18,184 bases of DNA from Austwickia sp040006675 (GCA_040006675.1 JBDTWM010000050.1:1-18184), one strand, 5' to 3'. Shown: positions 1 through 7,472, counted from the first letter of the stretch. Numbers and translations are program-made. The notes: generated by a model not told the origin, from the letters alone.

Positions 1-75
1 CGCGTCATCCGCGCGCCGTCCCTGCCTCGTCCACGGGGCCGAGCCTGCCTCGCACGCGACCGGGTATTCGCTCGG

Positions 76-81
76 TAGGGT
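76..81 (+). promoter_or_regulatory. -10 hexamer, probable leaderless promoter of the DUF6056-like gene
   Basis: TAGGGT fits the actinobacterial -10 pattern TAnnnT and is followed by 7 bases and then GTG at 89. The same bases (GGTAGGG) could instead act as a Shine-Dalgarno sequence for that GTG. Both readings favour the start at 89 over the in-frame GTG at 80. No convincing -35 is visible. Confidence 0.45.
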
Positions 82-88
82 GACCGAC

Positions 89-1564
89 GTGACCCGGCCC
101 GGGACGAACCTGCCGGTCAGCCAAAGCGACGACGCCGTGCTCCTGGCGTGGCTCGTCGGGATCTGGGGGGCCCACCTCGCGTACTGGCTGCTGGTCTTCC
201 GCAGCTGGCTGGTGCAGGGCGACGACTACCTCAACGCGGCGATGGCCGGCCGCCCTGACGCCCGGACCAGCTGGAGCCAGTGGTGGTTGGGCTACTGGAC
301 GGATGTCACGTCGGTCAACGGCCGCGCCACCGACGCGCTCGTGCGGCTGCTCATGGCGCCCGGGCCGTGGTGCTGGCGGCTGCTCGGGCCCGTGCTGTTC
401 ACCGTCGTCGCGATGCTGCTGTGGTGGTGGGCCGTTCGTGGTCGCCTCAGCTCGGCGAACGGGTCCGACAGGGCATCCCGACGAGCCGTCGTGGCGCTGG
501 CGGCGCTCGGCGCCACGTGGGTCCTGGTCGCGCTCGCCGTGTGTCCGCCGCTCGGCGGGGACGTGCTGTTCTGGATGTCATCGACGGTGTCGTACGTCGT
601 CCCGACGGCGCTCACCGTGGCTGTCGGGATGCGTCTGAGCGCCCACGTGCGGGGCGAGCGGACCCGACGGGGACAGTGCGTGGCCACCGGCGCGGCCATC
701 ATGGCCGCCCACCTGCTGCACGAGGTGAGCTCGTTCACGACCGTGGCCCTCGTGGGGGCGACGTGGCTGCTCGCCGGCTCGGGCGCCCGAGACCGACGAT
801 TGCGGGCCTGGACCGTCACGTCGATCGTCGGATTCGCACTCCAGATGCTCGCCCCGGGGTTCTGGGCCCGCTTCTCCACGTTCCGGGCCGGTGGCAGCGA
901 GCCGAGCGCCAGCCCAGTGGCGCGCGGGCTCGACATGATCGGGCACGGGGTGCTGACCTGGTACGCGGTATGTGGGCCGATCCTGGTCGTGCTGCTCGCT
1001 TTGTGGCTTCCGCGGCTCGTGCACGCCGTGCGGGAGGGCCGCGCCGACGGGTGGGCGTCGCCGCAGGGGACGTCAGCGCGGGACAGCGGTGACATCATCC
1101 TTGCTCTCGCCGGCGTGTTCGGCGCGAGCGCTTTGCCGATCCTGCTCGGACTGGGGACCGTGCGGGCTTTCCTGCCCGCGGCGATATGGCTGATGGCCGC
1201 CGTATTCGTCACGCTCGGGTCGATCCTGCTGCCGGCCAGGTCCGGTCAACTGGGCGCTCCAAACGCCGGCGTTGTCGCCCGGGGGATAGCGGTGGCAGCG
1301 GCCGCGGCGGCCTTCGTGGTGAGCGCCCCCATGGCCGTGGCCGTGGCCTCGGACATGAGCGCCAACGCGGAGCGCTGGGCCCCGACCGCTGCCCAGCTCG
1401 AGCAGGCTCGCCGGGGCGAGCGTAGGGACGTGCACATGCCCGCCGGATTCCCGTACCCCGAGTACCTCTACGCGCGCGCGTTCGACCAGCGGACCTACGA
1501 ACAGTTCATGCGCGTCTACTACGGACTCCCCGATGGCGTGACATTGCATTGGCCGGCCCGGTGA
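89..1564 (+). CDS. Polytopic membrane protein, DUF6056 / GtrIII-like surface glycan transferase
   Basis: A 491-residue integral membrane protein with roughly ten hydrophobic helices. The first helix spans about residues 17-37, and a hydrophilic tail of about 75 residues follows the last helix near residue 400. Just after helix 1 lies an acidic pair (Asp45-Asp46 in QGDDYLN), the position where GT-C type glycosyltransferases carry their first-loop carboxylates. The pattern of a DD-Y motif followed by a W..G..NGR stretch (VNGR near residue 74) resembles DUF6056 proteins, which are related to phage-type Gtr glucosyltransferases. The following two genes encode a GtrA flippase and a GT2 enzyme, which supports transfer of a lipid-linked sugar to an envelope polymer outside the membrane. 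Family assignment is by recognition of pattern only; acceptor and sugar are unknown. GTG at 80 would add three residues. Confidence 0.75.
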   Translation: MTRPGTNLPVSQSDDAVLLAWLVGIWGAHLAYWLLVFRSWLVQGDDYLNAAMAGRPDARTSWSQWWLGYWTDVTSVNGRATDALVRLLMAPGPWCWRLLGPVLFTVVAMLLWWWAVRGRLSSANGSDRASRRAVVALAALGATWVLVALAVCPPLGGDVLFWMSSTVSYVVPTALTVAVGMRLSAHVRGERTRRGQCVATGAAIMAAHLLHEVSSFTTVALVGATWLLAGSGARDRRLRAWTVTSIVGFALQMLAPGFWARFSTFRAGGSEPSASPVARGLDMIGHGVLTWYAVCGPILVVLLALWLPRLVHAVREGRADGWASPQGTSARDSGDIILALAGVFGASALPILLGLGTVRAFLPAAIWLMAAVFVTLGSILLPARSGQLGAPNAGVVARGIAVAAAAAAFVVSAPMAVAVASDMSANAERWAPTAAQLEQARRGERRDVHMPAGFPYPEYLYARAFDQRTYEQFMRVYYGLPDGVTLHWPAR

Positions 1565-1672
1565 GAGCCTCTGGGGGGCCGGCAACGCCGTGAGACACTG
1601 GGCTGCGCCCACGCGCCGACATCTGACGAGTGATTCCGTTGTGCGACAAGGACATTCAGTGGAGCAACCGAG

Positions 1673-2239
1673 GTGGTAGAGCAGGCCGACACGCATGGGG
1701 CGGTGCCGCGACGTGCCGACCCGATACCCGATGATGACCCATTACGTGCTGCCGACTCATTGCGCGCTGCCGACTCATTACGCGGTGCCGACCCACGACG
1801 GCGCACCGACGTCGGCCGCGTCGTGCGCTACCTGCTCGTGGGTGCCTTCTCTTACGCGGTGAACGTCGCGCTTCTCGTCGCCTTCGTCGACGCGCTGGGA
1901 TGGAACCGCCCCTGGGCCGCGGCCCCCGCCGCATTTCTCCTGACCTTCCTCGTGAGCTACACGCTGCAGCGGATGGTCGCCTTCCGCTCGACCGCTCCGG
2001 TCGCGAGCTCGGTCCTGAGGTACGGGACCCTCGTCGCCGTCAACACCGTCGCGCAGGCCGTCCTGCACGCGCTCGCCGAGCGCGCCGGCATCGGGCTCGC
2101 CACCGGCCAGCTCATCGCCACCGGGATCACGAGCGCCTGGAACTACGTCGCCTACTGCCACTGGGTGTACGCGGACGCGGGTCGCCCCTCTCGCGATCGA
2201 GGGGGCGTCGTGATCGGAGCCGGCGGGCGGCGGATGTGA
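1673..2239 (+). CDS. GtrA family membrane protein (putative polyprenyl-phosphate-sugar flippase)
   Basis: A 188-residue protein with an acidic/basic N-terminal tail of about 47 residues followed by four membrane helices typical of GtrA (from VVRYLLVGAFSYAVN near residue 50 to the NYVAYCHWVY segment near residue 170). GtrA proteins are thought to flip undecaprenyl- or decaprenyl-phosphate sugars to the outer face of the membrane. The GTG start at 1673 has GGAG at 1661-1664 with an 8-base spacer. The N-terminal tail contains three six-residue repeats (PLRAAD, SLRAAD, SLRGAD, residues 23-40) encoded by an 18-bp DNA tandem repeat, which is not a normal part of this family. The stop overlaps the start of the GT2 gene (GTGA), indicating translational coupling. 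Confidence 0.85.
   Translation: MVEQADTHGAVPRRADPIPDDDPLRAADSLRAADSLRGADPRRRTDVGRVVRYLLVGAFSYAVNVALLVAFVDALGWNRPWAAAPAAFLLTFLVSYTLQRMVAFRSTAPVASSVLRYGTLVAVNTVAQAVLHALAERAGIGLATGQLIATGITSAWNYVAYCHWVYADAGRPSRDRGGVVIGAGGRRM
1740..1793 (+). repeat. 18-bp tandem repeat, 3 units, inside the GtrA-like gene
   Basis: Units at 1740-1757, 1758-1775 and 1776-1793, beginning CATTACGTGCTGCCGACT and differing at a few bases. They are in frame and encode the repeated six-residue motif in the cytoplasmic N-terminal tail. Confidence 0.9.
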
Positions 2240-2985
2240 GCAAGCCACCGCAGGTGAGCGCGATCGTGCCGGCCCGTGACTCCGAGTCCCAGCTCGCGGA
2301 CACGGTGGCGCGCCTGGCGCGCGCTCTGGCCCGGGCAGGGGACAGTCGCGGGGGCGGCGTGGGGGAGGGCGGTGAGATCCTCGTCGTGGAGAACGGGTCC
2401 TCCGACGGCACCTGGGCGCTTGCCCGGGAGTTGGCGGACGATGACGCTGACGTGCCCGTCCGTGCGCTGCGATCAGCGGTGGGGCTCGGACGGGCGTACG
2501 CCGCGGGGCTGCGCCACGCCCGTTGCGAGGTCGCCCTGCTCACCGCCGACGACCTGCCCTTCGGACTGACCGATCTGCAGGCGTGGCGTCTCGCCGGACG
2601 GCCCGCGGGGCTGGTCGTGGGCTCGAAGGCACATCCAGGCTCGGACGTGCCTCGCCCCGTCGTCCGCCGGGCGCTCACGGCCGGCTTCGGGTGGCTGGGC
2701 CGTCGCATCCTCGACCTCGATGTCGGCGACACGCAGGGCACGGTGTTCGTGCCGACCGCCTGGGCTCAGCGGGTGCTGCCCCAGATCCATTCGGGCGGAT
2801 ATCTCTTCCCGACGGAGCTGCTCTTCGTGGCCCAGTCGTTCGGAGTGCCGATCACGGAAGTCCCTGTCACGCTGGACGCCGCCCACGCCGAGCACCCCAC
2901 CCGCATCCGAGCCCGGGACGTCACCGAGATGGCGACCGGCCTGGTCGGGCTGCGCCGCCGCCACGACCTACGAAACCGTCCGTGA
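2236..2985 (+). CDS. Glycosyltransferase family 2, polyprenyl-phosphate sugar synthase-like
   Basis: A 249-residue cytoplasmic GT2 protein. It starts at the GTG that overlaps the TGA of the GtrA gene (GTGA). The open frame extends far upstream, but that part only mirrors the GtrA gene. The GT-A fold is visible: the opening strand VSAIVPARD (residues 7-15), ILVVENGSSDGTW (48-60) with the nucleotide-binding Asp57, and LLTADDLPF (101-109), where the metal-binding DxD is represented by Asp105-Asp106. No C-terminal membrane helices are present, so the product presumably relies on GtrA for membrane passage, as in dolichyl/undecaprenyl-phosphate sugar synthases such as GtrB. It probably transfers a hexose from a nucleotide sugar to a polyprenyl phosphate; the sugar cannot be read from the sequence. 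A glycine-rich insert (residues 35-46) precedes the second strand. Confidence 0.82.
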   Translation: MSKPPQVSAIVPARDSESQLADTVARLARALARAGDSRGGGVGEGGEILVVENGSSDGTWALARELADDDADVPVRALRSAVGLGRAYAAGLRHARCEVALLTADDLPFGLTDLQAWRLAGRPAGLVVGSKAHPGSDVPRPVVRRALTAGFGWLGRRILDLDVGDTQGTVFVPTAWAQRVLPQIHSGGYLFPTELLFVAQSFGVPITEVPVTLDAAHAEHPTRIRARDVTEMATGLVGLRRRHDLRNRP

Positions 2986-3024
2986 TCCGGCCACGCGACG
3001 CTCTGCCGCTCGCGAGCCCGGATC
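2984..3024. terminator. Possible bidirectional terminator between convergent genes
   Basis: GATCCGG (2984-2990) and CCGGATC (3018-3024) form a 7-bp stem around a 27-base loop that contains the palindrome GCTCGCGAGC (3008-3017). It lies between the convergent GT2 and peptidase-E-like genes. There is no U tract and the loop is long, so this is a weak call. Confidence 0.25.
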
Positions 3025-3033
3025 GCCCGTGGG

Positions 3034-3744
3034 TCACAAGAAGGTGGCCGCCTCCCGCGTGATCGTCGCGCCGTTCTCGTTTTGCTCCACCCGGTAGACG
3101 CTCGCGCCGTCCCGCTCGGCATAGAAGCCTTCGAGCGCCCCGTCCACGTAATGCACCGCCGCCCCGTTGTCGACACCAAGACCGCTCGGCAGCTGACCCG
3201 TGTCCACGTACTCCTTGTACTGCGGCTTGCGATCCATCTCACCGTCGAAATGCGGGCAGAACGACCCCTGGGCCAGCGCCAGTCCGTTCGGGAACGGCGA
3301 CACGCCCGTCCCGTACCCGTCCGTGGTGCACGCTTCGTACCAGATGCACCCGCCGGCGCCCATGCCTGCGAAGACCACGTCGCGTTGCGGGTCAGCGGCG
3401 ATCTCCTGCAGCTTGTGGCCGACCCCGTGCGCCTGCCACAGCGCCCACAGGTTCACGGTATTGCCGCCGCCGACGAAGAAGACATCCACCTCGTCGAGCC
3501 GGGCGAGGGACTGGGCCGCGCCCTCCCACAGGGTCAGCACGCTCGTGCGGGCGTGCGCGTTGCTGTACGCGTTCATGAAGCGTGACACGTAGAGGCCGTT
3601 GTCGGCCGACGCGGTCGGGACGAAGCACACCAGCGGGTTGGTGGCCCCGCTCAGGGACAGGATGTACCGGTCGAGGCTCGTCGCGGCGAATCCGTCCGAG
3701 GTCGAGAAGCCGCCGCCGCCCATCGCGACGATGTGTGTGGTCAT
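3034..3744 (-). CDS. Peptidase E-like protein (family S51) with altered nucleophile
   Basis: A 236-residue protein (E. coli dipeptidase E has about 229). The family fold is clear: an N-terminal MGGGGFS loop (8-14), FVPTAS (41-46), FFVGGGNTVNLW (89-100), the nucleophile-elbow region AGMGAGGCIWYEA (126-138), and CPHFDGE (163-169) with His165. In active S51 enzymes the elbow reads G-x-S-A-G; here the Ser position is Gly129 (codon GGC at 3358-3360), so this copy is probably not a serine dipeptidase. His165 and the glycine-rich core remain, suggesting a folded binding or regulatory protein rather than a decaying gene. The start ATG at 3744 is chosen because the protein begins right at the conserved N-terminus; a TAnnnT -10 lies 7 bases upstream and there is no good ribosome binding site. 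Confidence 0.88.
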   Translation of the reverse strand: MTTHIVAMGGGGFSTSDGFAATSLDRYILSLSGATNPLVCFVPTASADNGLYVSRFMNAYSNAHARTSVLTLWEGAAQSLARLDEVDVFFVGGGNTVNLWALWQAHGVGHKLQEIAADPQRDVVFAGMGAGGCIWYEACTTDGYGTGVSPFPNGLALAQGSFCPHFDGEMDRKPQYKEYVDTGQLPSGLGVDNGAAVHYVDGALEGFYAERDGASVYRVEQNENGATITREAATFL

Positions 3745-3751
3745 GAACCCG

Positions 3752-3757
3752 ACGCTA
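3752..3757 (-). promoter_or_regulatory. -10 hexamer, probable leaderless promoter of the S51-like gene
   Basis: On the - strand TAGCGT is followed by 7 bases and ATG at 3744. No purine-rich Shine-Dalgarno is present at normal spacing (a GGAG lies too far away, about 18 bases upstream of the ATG). Confidence 0.4.
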
Positions 3758-3826
3758 TCTGCTCCGTTCAGAACATGGGGCGTTGGACCCACGGGCGTGG
3801 CGCGCCTCACCCACCCGGCACGGAGG

Positions 3827-4105
3827 TCAGCTGATGTCGTTCGGGTTGACCGGGGCCTCTCCCGTGGACTTCGCGTAGTACTTGGTCCACTGCCGGGTCG
3901 CGAGCATGCGGGCGAGAGCGATCACCGCGCCCGACGCGCACGCCCACAGGACCGCCTCCCACAACCGCGTGTCCGGGTCCTCCGGGTTGGCCGGGGGGTC
4001 GGCGGCCATGACGACCTTCCAGCCCTTCTCCGACACCGTCTTGGCCACCGCTGCCGCGGCGATCGCCGCACCCGTGCCGACCAGCTTGAACACCTTGTCG
4101 TTCAC
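3827..4105 (-). CDS. DUF4235 small membrane protein
   Basis: A 92-residue protein with two hydrophobic segments (about residues 6-22, FKLVGTGAAIAAAAVAK, and 45-66, from EAVLWACASGAVIALAR) separated by a short polar loop containing the DPPANPEDPDT stretch. This layout is that of the actinobacterial DUF4235 family, whose function is unknown. The start is GTG at 4105, which has AAGGAG with a 9-base spacer; the upstream ATG at 4180 would add 25 low-complexity residues and lacks such a signal. It is transcribed away from the TPP-riboswitch operon and sits next to the S51-like gene in the same orientation, separated by 82 bases, but no functional link is evident. Confidence 0.85.
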   Translation of the reverse strand: MNDKVFKLVGTGAAIAAAAVAKTVSEKGWKVVMAADPPANPEDPDTRLWEAVLWACASGAVIALARMLATRQWTKYYAKSTGEAPVNPNDIS

Positions 4106-4242
4106 TCGCCTGCGCTCCTTCGACGTCTCGGGCGACCTCTCCCGAGGGCCGGCTCCCGACGTCAGTGTGCCAGCCCGCATCGTCGTTCGCCCCCGGTGGA
4201 CACCGCCCGGGCGTACGACCCGCGCGAACTACGCCAGCGGTG

Positions 4243-4248
4243 TACGGT
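4243..4248 (+). promoter_or_regulatory. -10 hexamer of the ykoEDC operon
   Basis: TACGGT fits TAnnnT and would place the transcription start near 4255, immediately ahead of the TPP aptamer. A -35 is not obvious. Confidence 0.4.
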
Positions 4249-4255
4249 GACCCCA

Positions 4256-4345
4256 CCTGACAGGGGAGCGCCACCGGCGCTGAGAGTGCGGCATCCGCCG
4301 CAGACCCTTGAACCTGATCCGGTTTGCACCGGCGGAGGAAGTCGC
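4256..4345 (+). ncRNA. TPP riboswitch (THI element)
   Basis: The conserved aptamer blocks are all present in order: CAGGGGAGC (4261-4269), GCGCTGAGAG (4277-4286), GACCCTTGAACCTGATC (4303-4319), CCGG (4319-4322), and ACCGGCGGAGGAAGTC (4328-4343). TPP riboswitches lower expression of thiamine genes when thiamine pyrophosphate is plentiful. The only strong Shine-Dalgarno for ykoE, GGAGGA at 4334-4339, lies within the conserved 3' strand of the aptamer and about 13 bases from the ATG at 4353. Ligand binding could therefore mask it directly, which argues for translational control. Closing helix P1 looks short (UGAC/GUCG). Confidence 0.93.
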
Positions 4346-4352
4346 GGACGAG

Positions 4353-5030
4353 ATGAGCACTGCAGCCGGTAACCCCTCCGGAGGGCGCGCGAGCACCGCC
4401 CACGACCCGTCGCTCGCCCGCGGCGGACCCGCTGCGTGGCGCGCCGTCGACCTCATCACCTTGGCCATCGTCGGGGTCGCGCTGGGCGTGGCCTTCTGGG
4501 GCTGGGACAACTCGCTCTACCAGGTCTTGAACGTCGCGTCCAAGGCGTTCCCCCCCTCGGGCGAGCTACTGCTCGGCGTGTGGCTGCTGCCTGCCGTCGT
4601 CGGCGCGCTGATCGTGCGCCGCCCCGGCGCGGCCCTGCTGACCGAGCTGGTCGCCGCCGCGGTCGAGAACCTCCTCGGCAATCAGTGGGGCACCGGCGTG
4701 CTCATCTCCGGGCTGCTGCAGGCGGCCGGCGTCGAGATCGCGGTCGCCCTCTTCGCGTGGCGGCGCTGGAGGCCGAGCGTCGCGATGCTGGCCGGCGCGC
4801 TGTCGGCGGTGTTCGCGATCGTGCTCTACGAGTGGTGGACGTACGTCGCGGAGTACGGCTGGGACTGGAAGATCGTCTACCTGGCCTGCGGCGTGATCTC
4901 CGGCATCGTCATCGCCGGACTCGGCGGCTGGGCCCTCGTGCAGGCGCTCGCTCGCGCCGGAGCCCTGTCGGCGTTCCCGCCTGGGCACGAGCTGCTCGCC
5001 GCCCGTGCTCGTGCCCGCGACGGCTCGTGA
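4353..5030 (+). CDS. ykoE: ECF transporter S component YkoE (thiamine precursor uptake)
   Basis: A 225-residue membrane protein with about 30 polar N-terminal residues and then five or six helices. The YkoE hallmarks are visible: a GWDNSLYQVLN segment after the first helix, a FPPSGELLLGVWLLPAVVGALIV block, RRPGAAL, and AAVENLLGNQWG. YkoE is the substrate-binding subunit of an energy-coupling-factor ABC importer predicted to carry hydroxymethylpyrimidine or a related thiamine precursor. The upstream TPP riboswitch and the downstream ykoD and ykoC genes support this directly. The ATG at 4353 is chosen because it follows the complete aptamer; an upstream in-frame TTG (4308) lies inside the aptamer and is not credible. 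No thiamine biosynthesis genes are in the window. Confidence 0.92.
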   Translation: MSTAAGNPSGGRASTAHDPSLARGGPAAWRAVDLITLAIVGVALGVAFWGWDNSLYQVLNVASKAFPPSGELLLGVWLLPAVVGALIVRRPGAALLTELVAAAVENLLGNQWGTGVLISGLLQAAGVEIAVALFAWRRWRPSVAMLAGALSAVFAIVLYEWWTYVAEYGWDWKIVYLACGVISGIVIAGLGGWALVQALARAGALSAFPPGHELLAARARARDGS

Positions 5031-5100
5031 GACGTCGGGTGAAGCGAGGCGCGCCGGTGCCGGGTGTGCCGCCGTCGGGTACACCGCGGTCGCGTGTGCC

Positions 5101-6660
5101 GTGAGCGCCTCCCAGGGACTGCCCGCCGCGAGCACGCTGAGTCAGCCTGTCTTCGGCGTCCAGGTCCGTGGGCTGACCTGGACGCCGCTCGGGGCGAGGG
5201 GGCCGATCCTCGACGGCGTCGATCTGGGCGTCGAGCCAGGGGAACGGGTGTTGCTCGTCGGAGCCAGCGGCTCGGGCAAGTCCACGCTGCTGCGCGCCGT
5301 CGCCGGGGTGCTCGACGTCCTGGAGCCGGGCGACGTCGAGGGCGAGGTCTTGATCGGCGGGAGTCCGGCGCGCGGGGGCGACGGGCGAGTCGGCCTGCTC
5401 CTGCAGGATCCGACGGACGCGCGGGTCGCCGGCACGGCGGGCCGCGACGTGGCCTTCGGCCCGGAGAACCTCGGCGTGCCCCGTGAGGAGATTCACGCCC
5501 GAGTGGCGTGGGCGCTAGAGGCGGTCGGATTCCCGTACGGTCCCGCCCACCCGACCGCGGCCCTGTCCGGCGGGGAGGCCCAGCGGCTCGCCCTCGCCGG
5601 GGTGCTCGCCCTGCGCCCGGGGGTGTTGCTGCTCGACGAACCGACCTCGATGCTCGACCCGGTCTCGGCGTCGAGCGTGCACGAGGCGGTCGCGCAGGCG
5701 CAGGCGGCGACCGGCGCGACCCTGATCGTGGTGGAGCACCGCCTGGACGGCTGGGTCGAGCGTGTGGACCGCCTCGTCGTCCTCGGCGACGGCGGACGGG
5801 TGGTCGCCGACGGGCCGGTACGGGAGGTGCTCGCCGACCGCGGCGACGAGCTGGCCGCTCGAGGGATCTGGGTACCCGGCGTCCCGGCCCCGACCCCGCT
5901 CGCGGTGCCCCCGGAGCTCGTCTCCCCGTGGGCGACCCCGGCGCCCGCGGCGGGAAGCCCTCTGATCGACGCGCGGGACGTGGACGTGGTGCGCACGGCG
6001 CGGCGCGGCCTGCGCGTGGTCCGGGCGGACCCCGGGGTCGTGCGCGCGCTGGTCGGGGTCTCGGCGACGATTCGCGGCGGACGGCTCGCGGCGCTGTGCG
6101 GACCGAGCGGGGCGGGCAAGTCCACCCTGCTCGGGGTGCTCGCGGGATTGGACGCCCCGACGGGCGGCGCGGTGACGGCCCACCTGCCGCTGGGCGGCCC
6201 TCCGGATCCTCCGTACCGCTGGCGTTCGCGCGAACTGGCCCGCGCGGTCGGCTGGGTGCCGCAGCGCGCGGAGCAGGCCATCGTGTCGGCGACGACGGTG
6301 CGGGACTGCCTGCTCGCGACTCCTCGCGCGCTCGGGCTCGCCGAGGACCTCGCACGCGCACGTGTCGACGCCCTGCTGGAGGTGTTGGGCCTGGCCGGCA
6401 TGGGCGGGCGTCAGCCCTACGACCTGTCCGGCGGCGAGCTGCGCCGTCTCGCGGTCGCCACCGGACTGATCCACGGGCCGGCGGTGCTTGCGCTCGACGA
6501 GCCGACGGTCGGCCAAGACCGGCTCACCTGGGCCGCGGTCGCGGGCGTCGTGCTCGCCGCGCGCGCCGCAGGATCGGGGGTGGTGGCCTCCACGCACGAC
6601 GACCTGCTCACCGCCGCCGCCGACGAGGTCATCCGGCTGCGCGGCGGGAGGATGGCGTGA
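5101..6660 (+). CDS. ykoD: ECF transporter duplicated ATPase YkoD
   Basis: A 519-residue protein with two complete ABC ATPase domains in tandem. Domain 1: Walker A GASGSGKST (54-62), signature LSGGE (155-159), Walker B LLLDEPTSMLD with Asp179-Glu180, switch His213. Domain 2: Walker A GPSGAGKST (Lys340), signature LSGGE (442-446), Walker B with Asp466-Glu467, switch His499. All catalytic residues are intact, so both sites should hydrolyse ATP. It powers the YkoE/YkoC importer from the cytoplasmic face. The start is uncertain: GTG 5101 fits the beginning of the ABC fold but lacks a clear ribosome binding site. GTG 5005, which overlaps the end of ykoE by 26 bases, would add 32 residues of unconserved appearance. 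The 3' end overlaps ykoC by GTGA. Confidence 0.92.
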   Translation: MSASQGLPAASTLSQPVFGVQVRGLTWTPLGARGPILDGVDLGVEPGERVLLVGASGSGKSTLLRAVAGVLDVLEPGDVEGEVLIGGSPARGGDGRVGLLLQDPTDARVAGTAGRDVAFGPENLGVPREEIHARVAWALEAVGFPYGPAHPTAALSGGEAQRLALAGVLALRPGVLLLDEPTSMLDPVSASSVHEAVAQAQAATGATLIVVEHRLDGWVERVDRLVVLGDGGRVVADGPVREVLADRGDELAARGIWVPGVPAPTPLAVPPELVSPWATPAPAAGSPLIDARDVDVVRTARRGLRVVRADPGVVRALVGVSATIRGGRLAALCGPSGAGKSTLLGVLAGLDAPTGGAVTAHLPLGGPPDPPYRWRSRELARAVGWVPQRAEQAIVSATTVRDCLLATPRALGLAEDLARARVDALLEVLGLAGMGGRQPYDLSGGELRRLAVATGLIHGPAVLALDEPTVGQDRLTWAAVAGVVLAARAAGSGVVASTHDDLLTAAADEVIRLRGGRMA

Positions 6661-7394
6661 GCGCCGGGCGCAGCCCGTGGGGGATGGCCGCCCGCTGCGG
6701 GCCGCTGTCGCTGCTCGGCGGGTCGTTCCTGCTGGTGTTGGGCGCGCTCGGGATCTCCGGGGTGACCTCGGGGCTGGTCGGTTGCGCCGCCGTGCTCCTC
6801 GTCCTGGTCATCCTCGTCGGCCCGATCGGGTTCCCGCCGATCCGGCTGCTCGCGCCGGGGATCGCGCTGGCGTCGATCGTATGGTCCAACTGGCTGCTGT
6901 CGCCGAGCCGCGACTGGGCGGTCGGGTTCCAGGCGGGGCTGCGAGTGGCGTTCTTCGTGATCCCGGGGGTGGTTCTCGCCTCCTACCTCGATCCGTCGAC
7001 CGTGGGCGACCACCTGGGCCAGCGGCTGCGGTTGCCGGCCCGGCCCGTGCTCGCCTTCGTGGCGGCGATGCAACGCTTCGAAGATCTGGGCGCGCAGTGG
7101 GAGGAGCAGGTCCGCGCGCGGCGTGTCCGCGGCCTCGGGCCGGGCAGGGGGCCGGCCTCGCAGATCCGCTACTACGCGGGGCTGGTCTTCACTTTGCTGG
7201 TCGAGGCCGTGCGGGGAGCAGGTCGGATGACCGTCGGGATGGAAGCCCGCGGCTATTCGGCTTCCCTCGCCGCCCGCCGCCCGCGCACCTGGATGGAGCC
7301 CGCGCCGTGGACGTTCGCCGACACTGCGCTGCTCATGCTGTGCGCCATCCTCGCCGTCATCCCGATCGTCGCCGAGGGTCTGATCGCCGCGTGA
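6657..7394 (+). CDS. ykoC: ECF transporter T component YkoC
   Basis: A 245-residue membrane protein with several helices in its first 100 residues, a cytoplasmic coupling region, and a final hydrophobic segment near residues 222-244. The two EcfT coupling motifs are seen as Ala154-Arg155-Arg156 and Ala197-Arg198-Gly199 (GMEARGYS); these helices dock onto the ATPase. It is the energy-coupling subunit joining YkoD to YkoE. The start is the GTG that overlaps the TGA of ykoD, with GGGAGGA (6646-6652) just upstream. The frame stays open far upstream inside ykoD, but that extension is Arg/Gly-rich shadow sequence. This completes a dedicated three-gene ECF importer under one riboswitch. Confidence 0.92.
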   Translation: MSAGRSPWGMAARCGPLSLLGGSFLLVLGALGISGVTSGLVGCAAVLLVLVILVGPIGFPPIRLLAPGIALASIVWSNWLLSPSRDWAVGFQAGLRVAFFVIPGVVLASYLDPSTVGDHLGQRLRLPARPVLAFVAAMQRFEDLGAQWEEQVRARRVRGLGPGRGPASQIRYYAGLVFTLLVEAVRGAGRMTVGMEARGYSASLAARRPRTWMEPAPWTFADTALLMLCAILAVIPIVAEGLIAA

Positions 7395-7400
7395 CGTCGG

Positions 7401-7430
7401 TCGACGCAGGTCGACGCAGGTCGACGCAGG
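7401..7430. repeat. 10-bp tandem repeat, 3 perfect units
   Basis: TCGACGCAGG three times in a row, starting 7 bases after the ykoC stop codon in the gap between ykoC and the convergent PhzF-like gene. No role is evident; slippage-type duplication is likely. Confidence 0.95.
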
Positions 7431-7472
7431 TCACGGTCGGCGTGCGGTCAGCGTCGGCGAGGCTCCGGCCCT

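Noticed and set aside
1599..1611. Small hairpin TGGGC-TGC-GCCCA after the DUF6056-like gene as a terminator
   Set aside because: Five-base stem, no U tract; such hairpins are frequent by chance in DNA of this composition.
1900..2235. In-frame extension of the GT2 gene upstream of 2236
   Set aside because: It overlaps the GtrA gene, is Arg/Ala-rich, and the GTGA overlap at 2236 gives a proper start at the conserved N-terminus.
4877..6361. A 494-codon open frame on the - strand
   Set aside because: Almost entirely Arg/Pro/Ala/Ser and antisense to ykoD, whose two ATPase domains are intact.
5508..6656. In-frame extension of ykoC upstream of 6657
   Set aside because: Arg/Gly-rich shadow of ykoD; EcfT proteins begin with the hydrophobic part seen after 6657.
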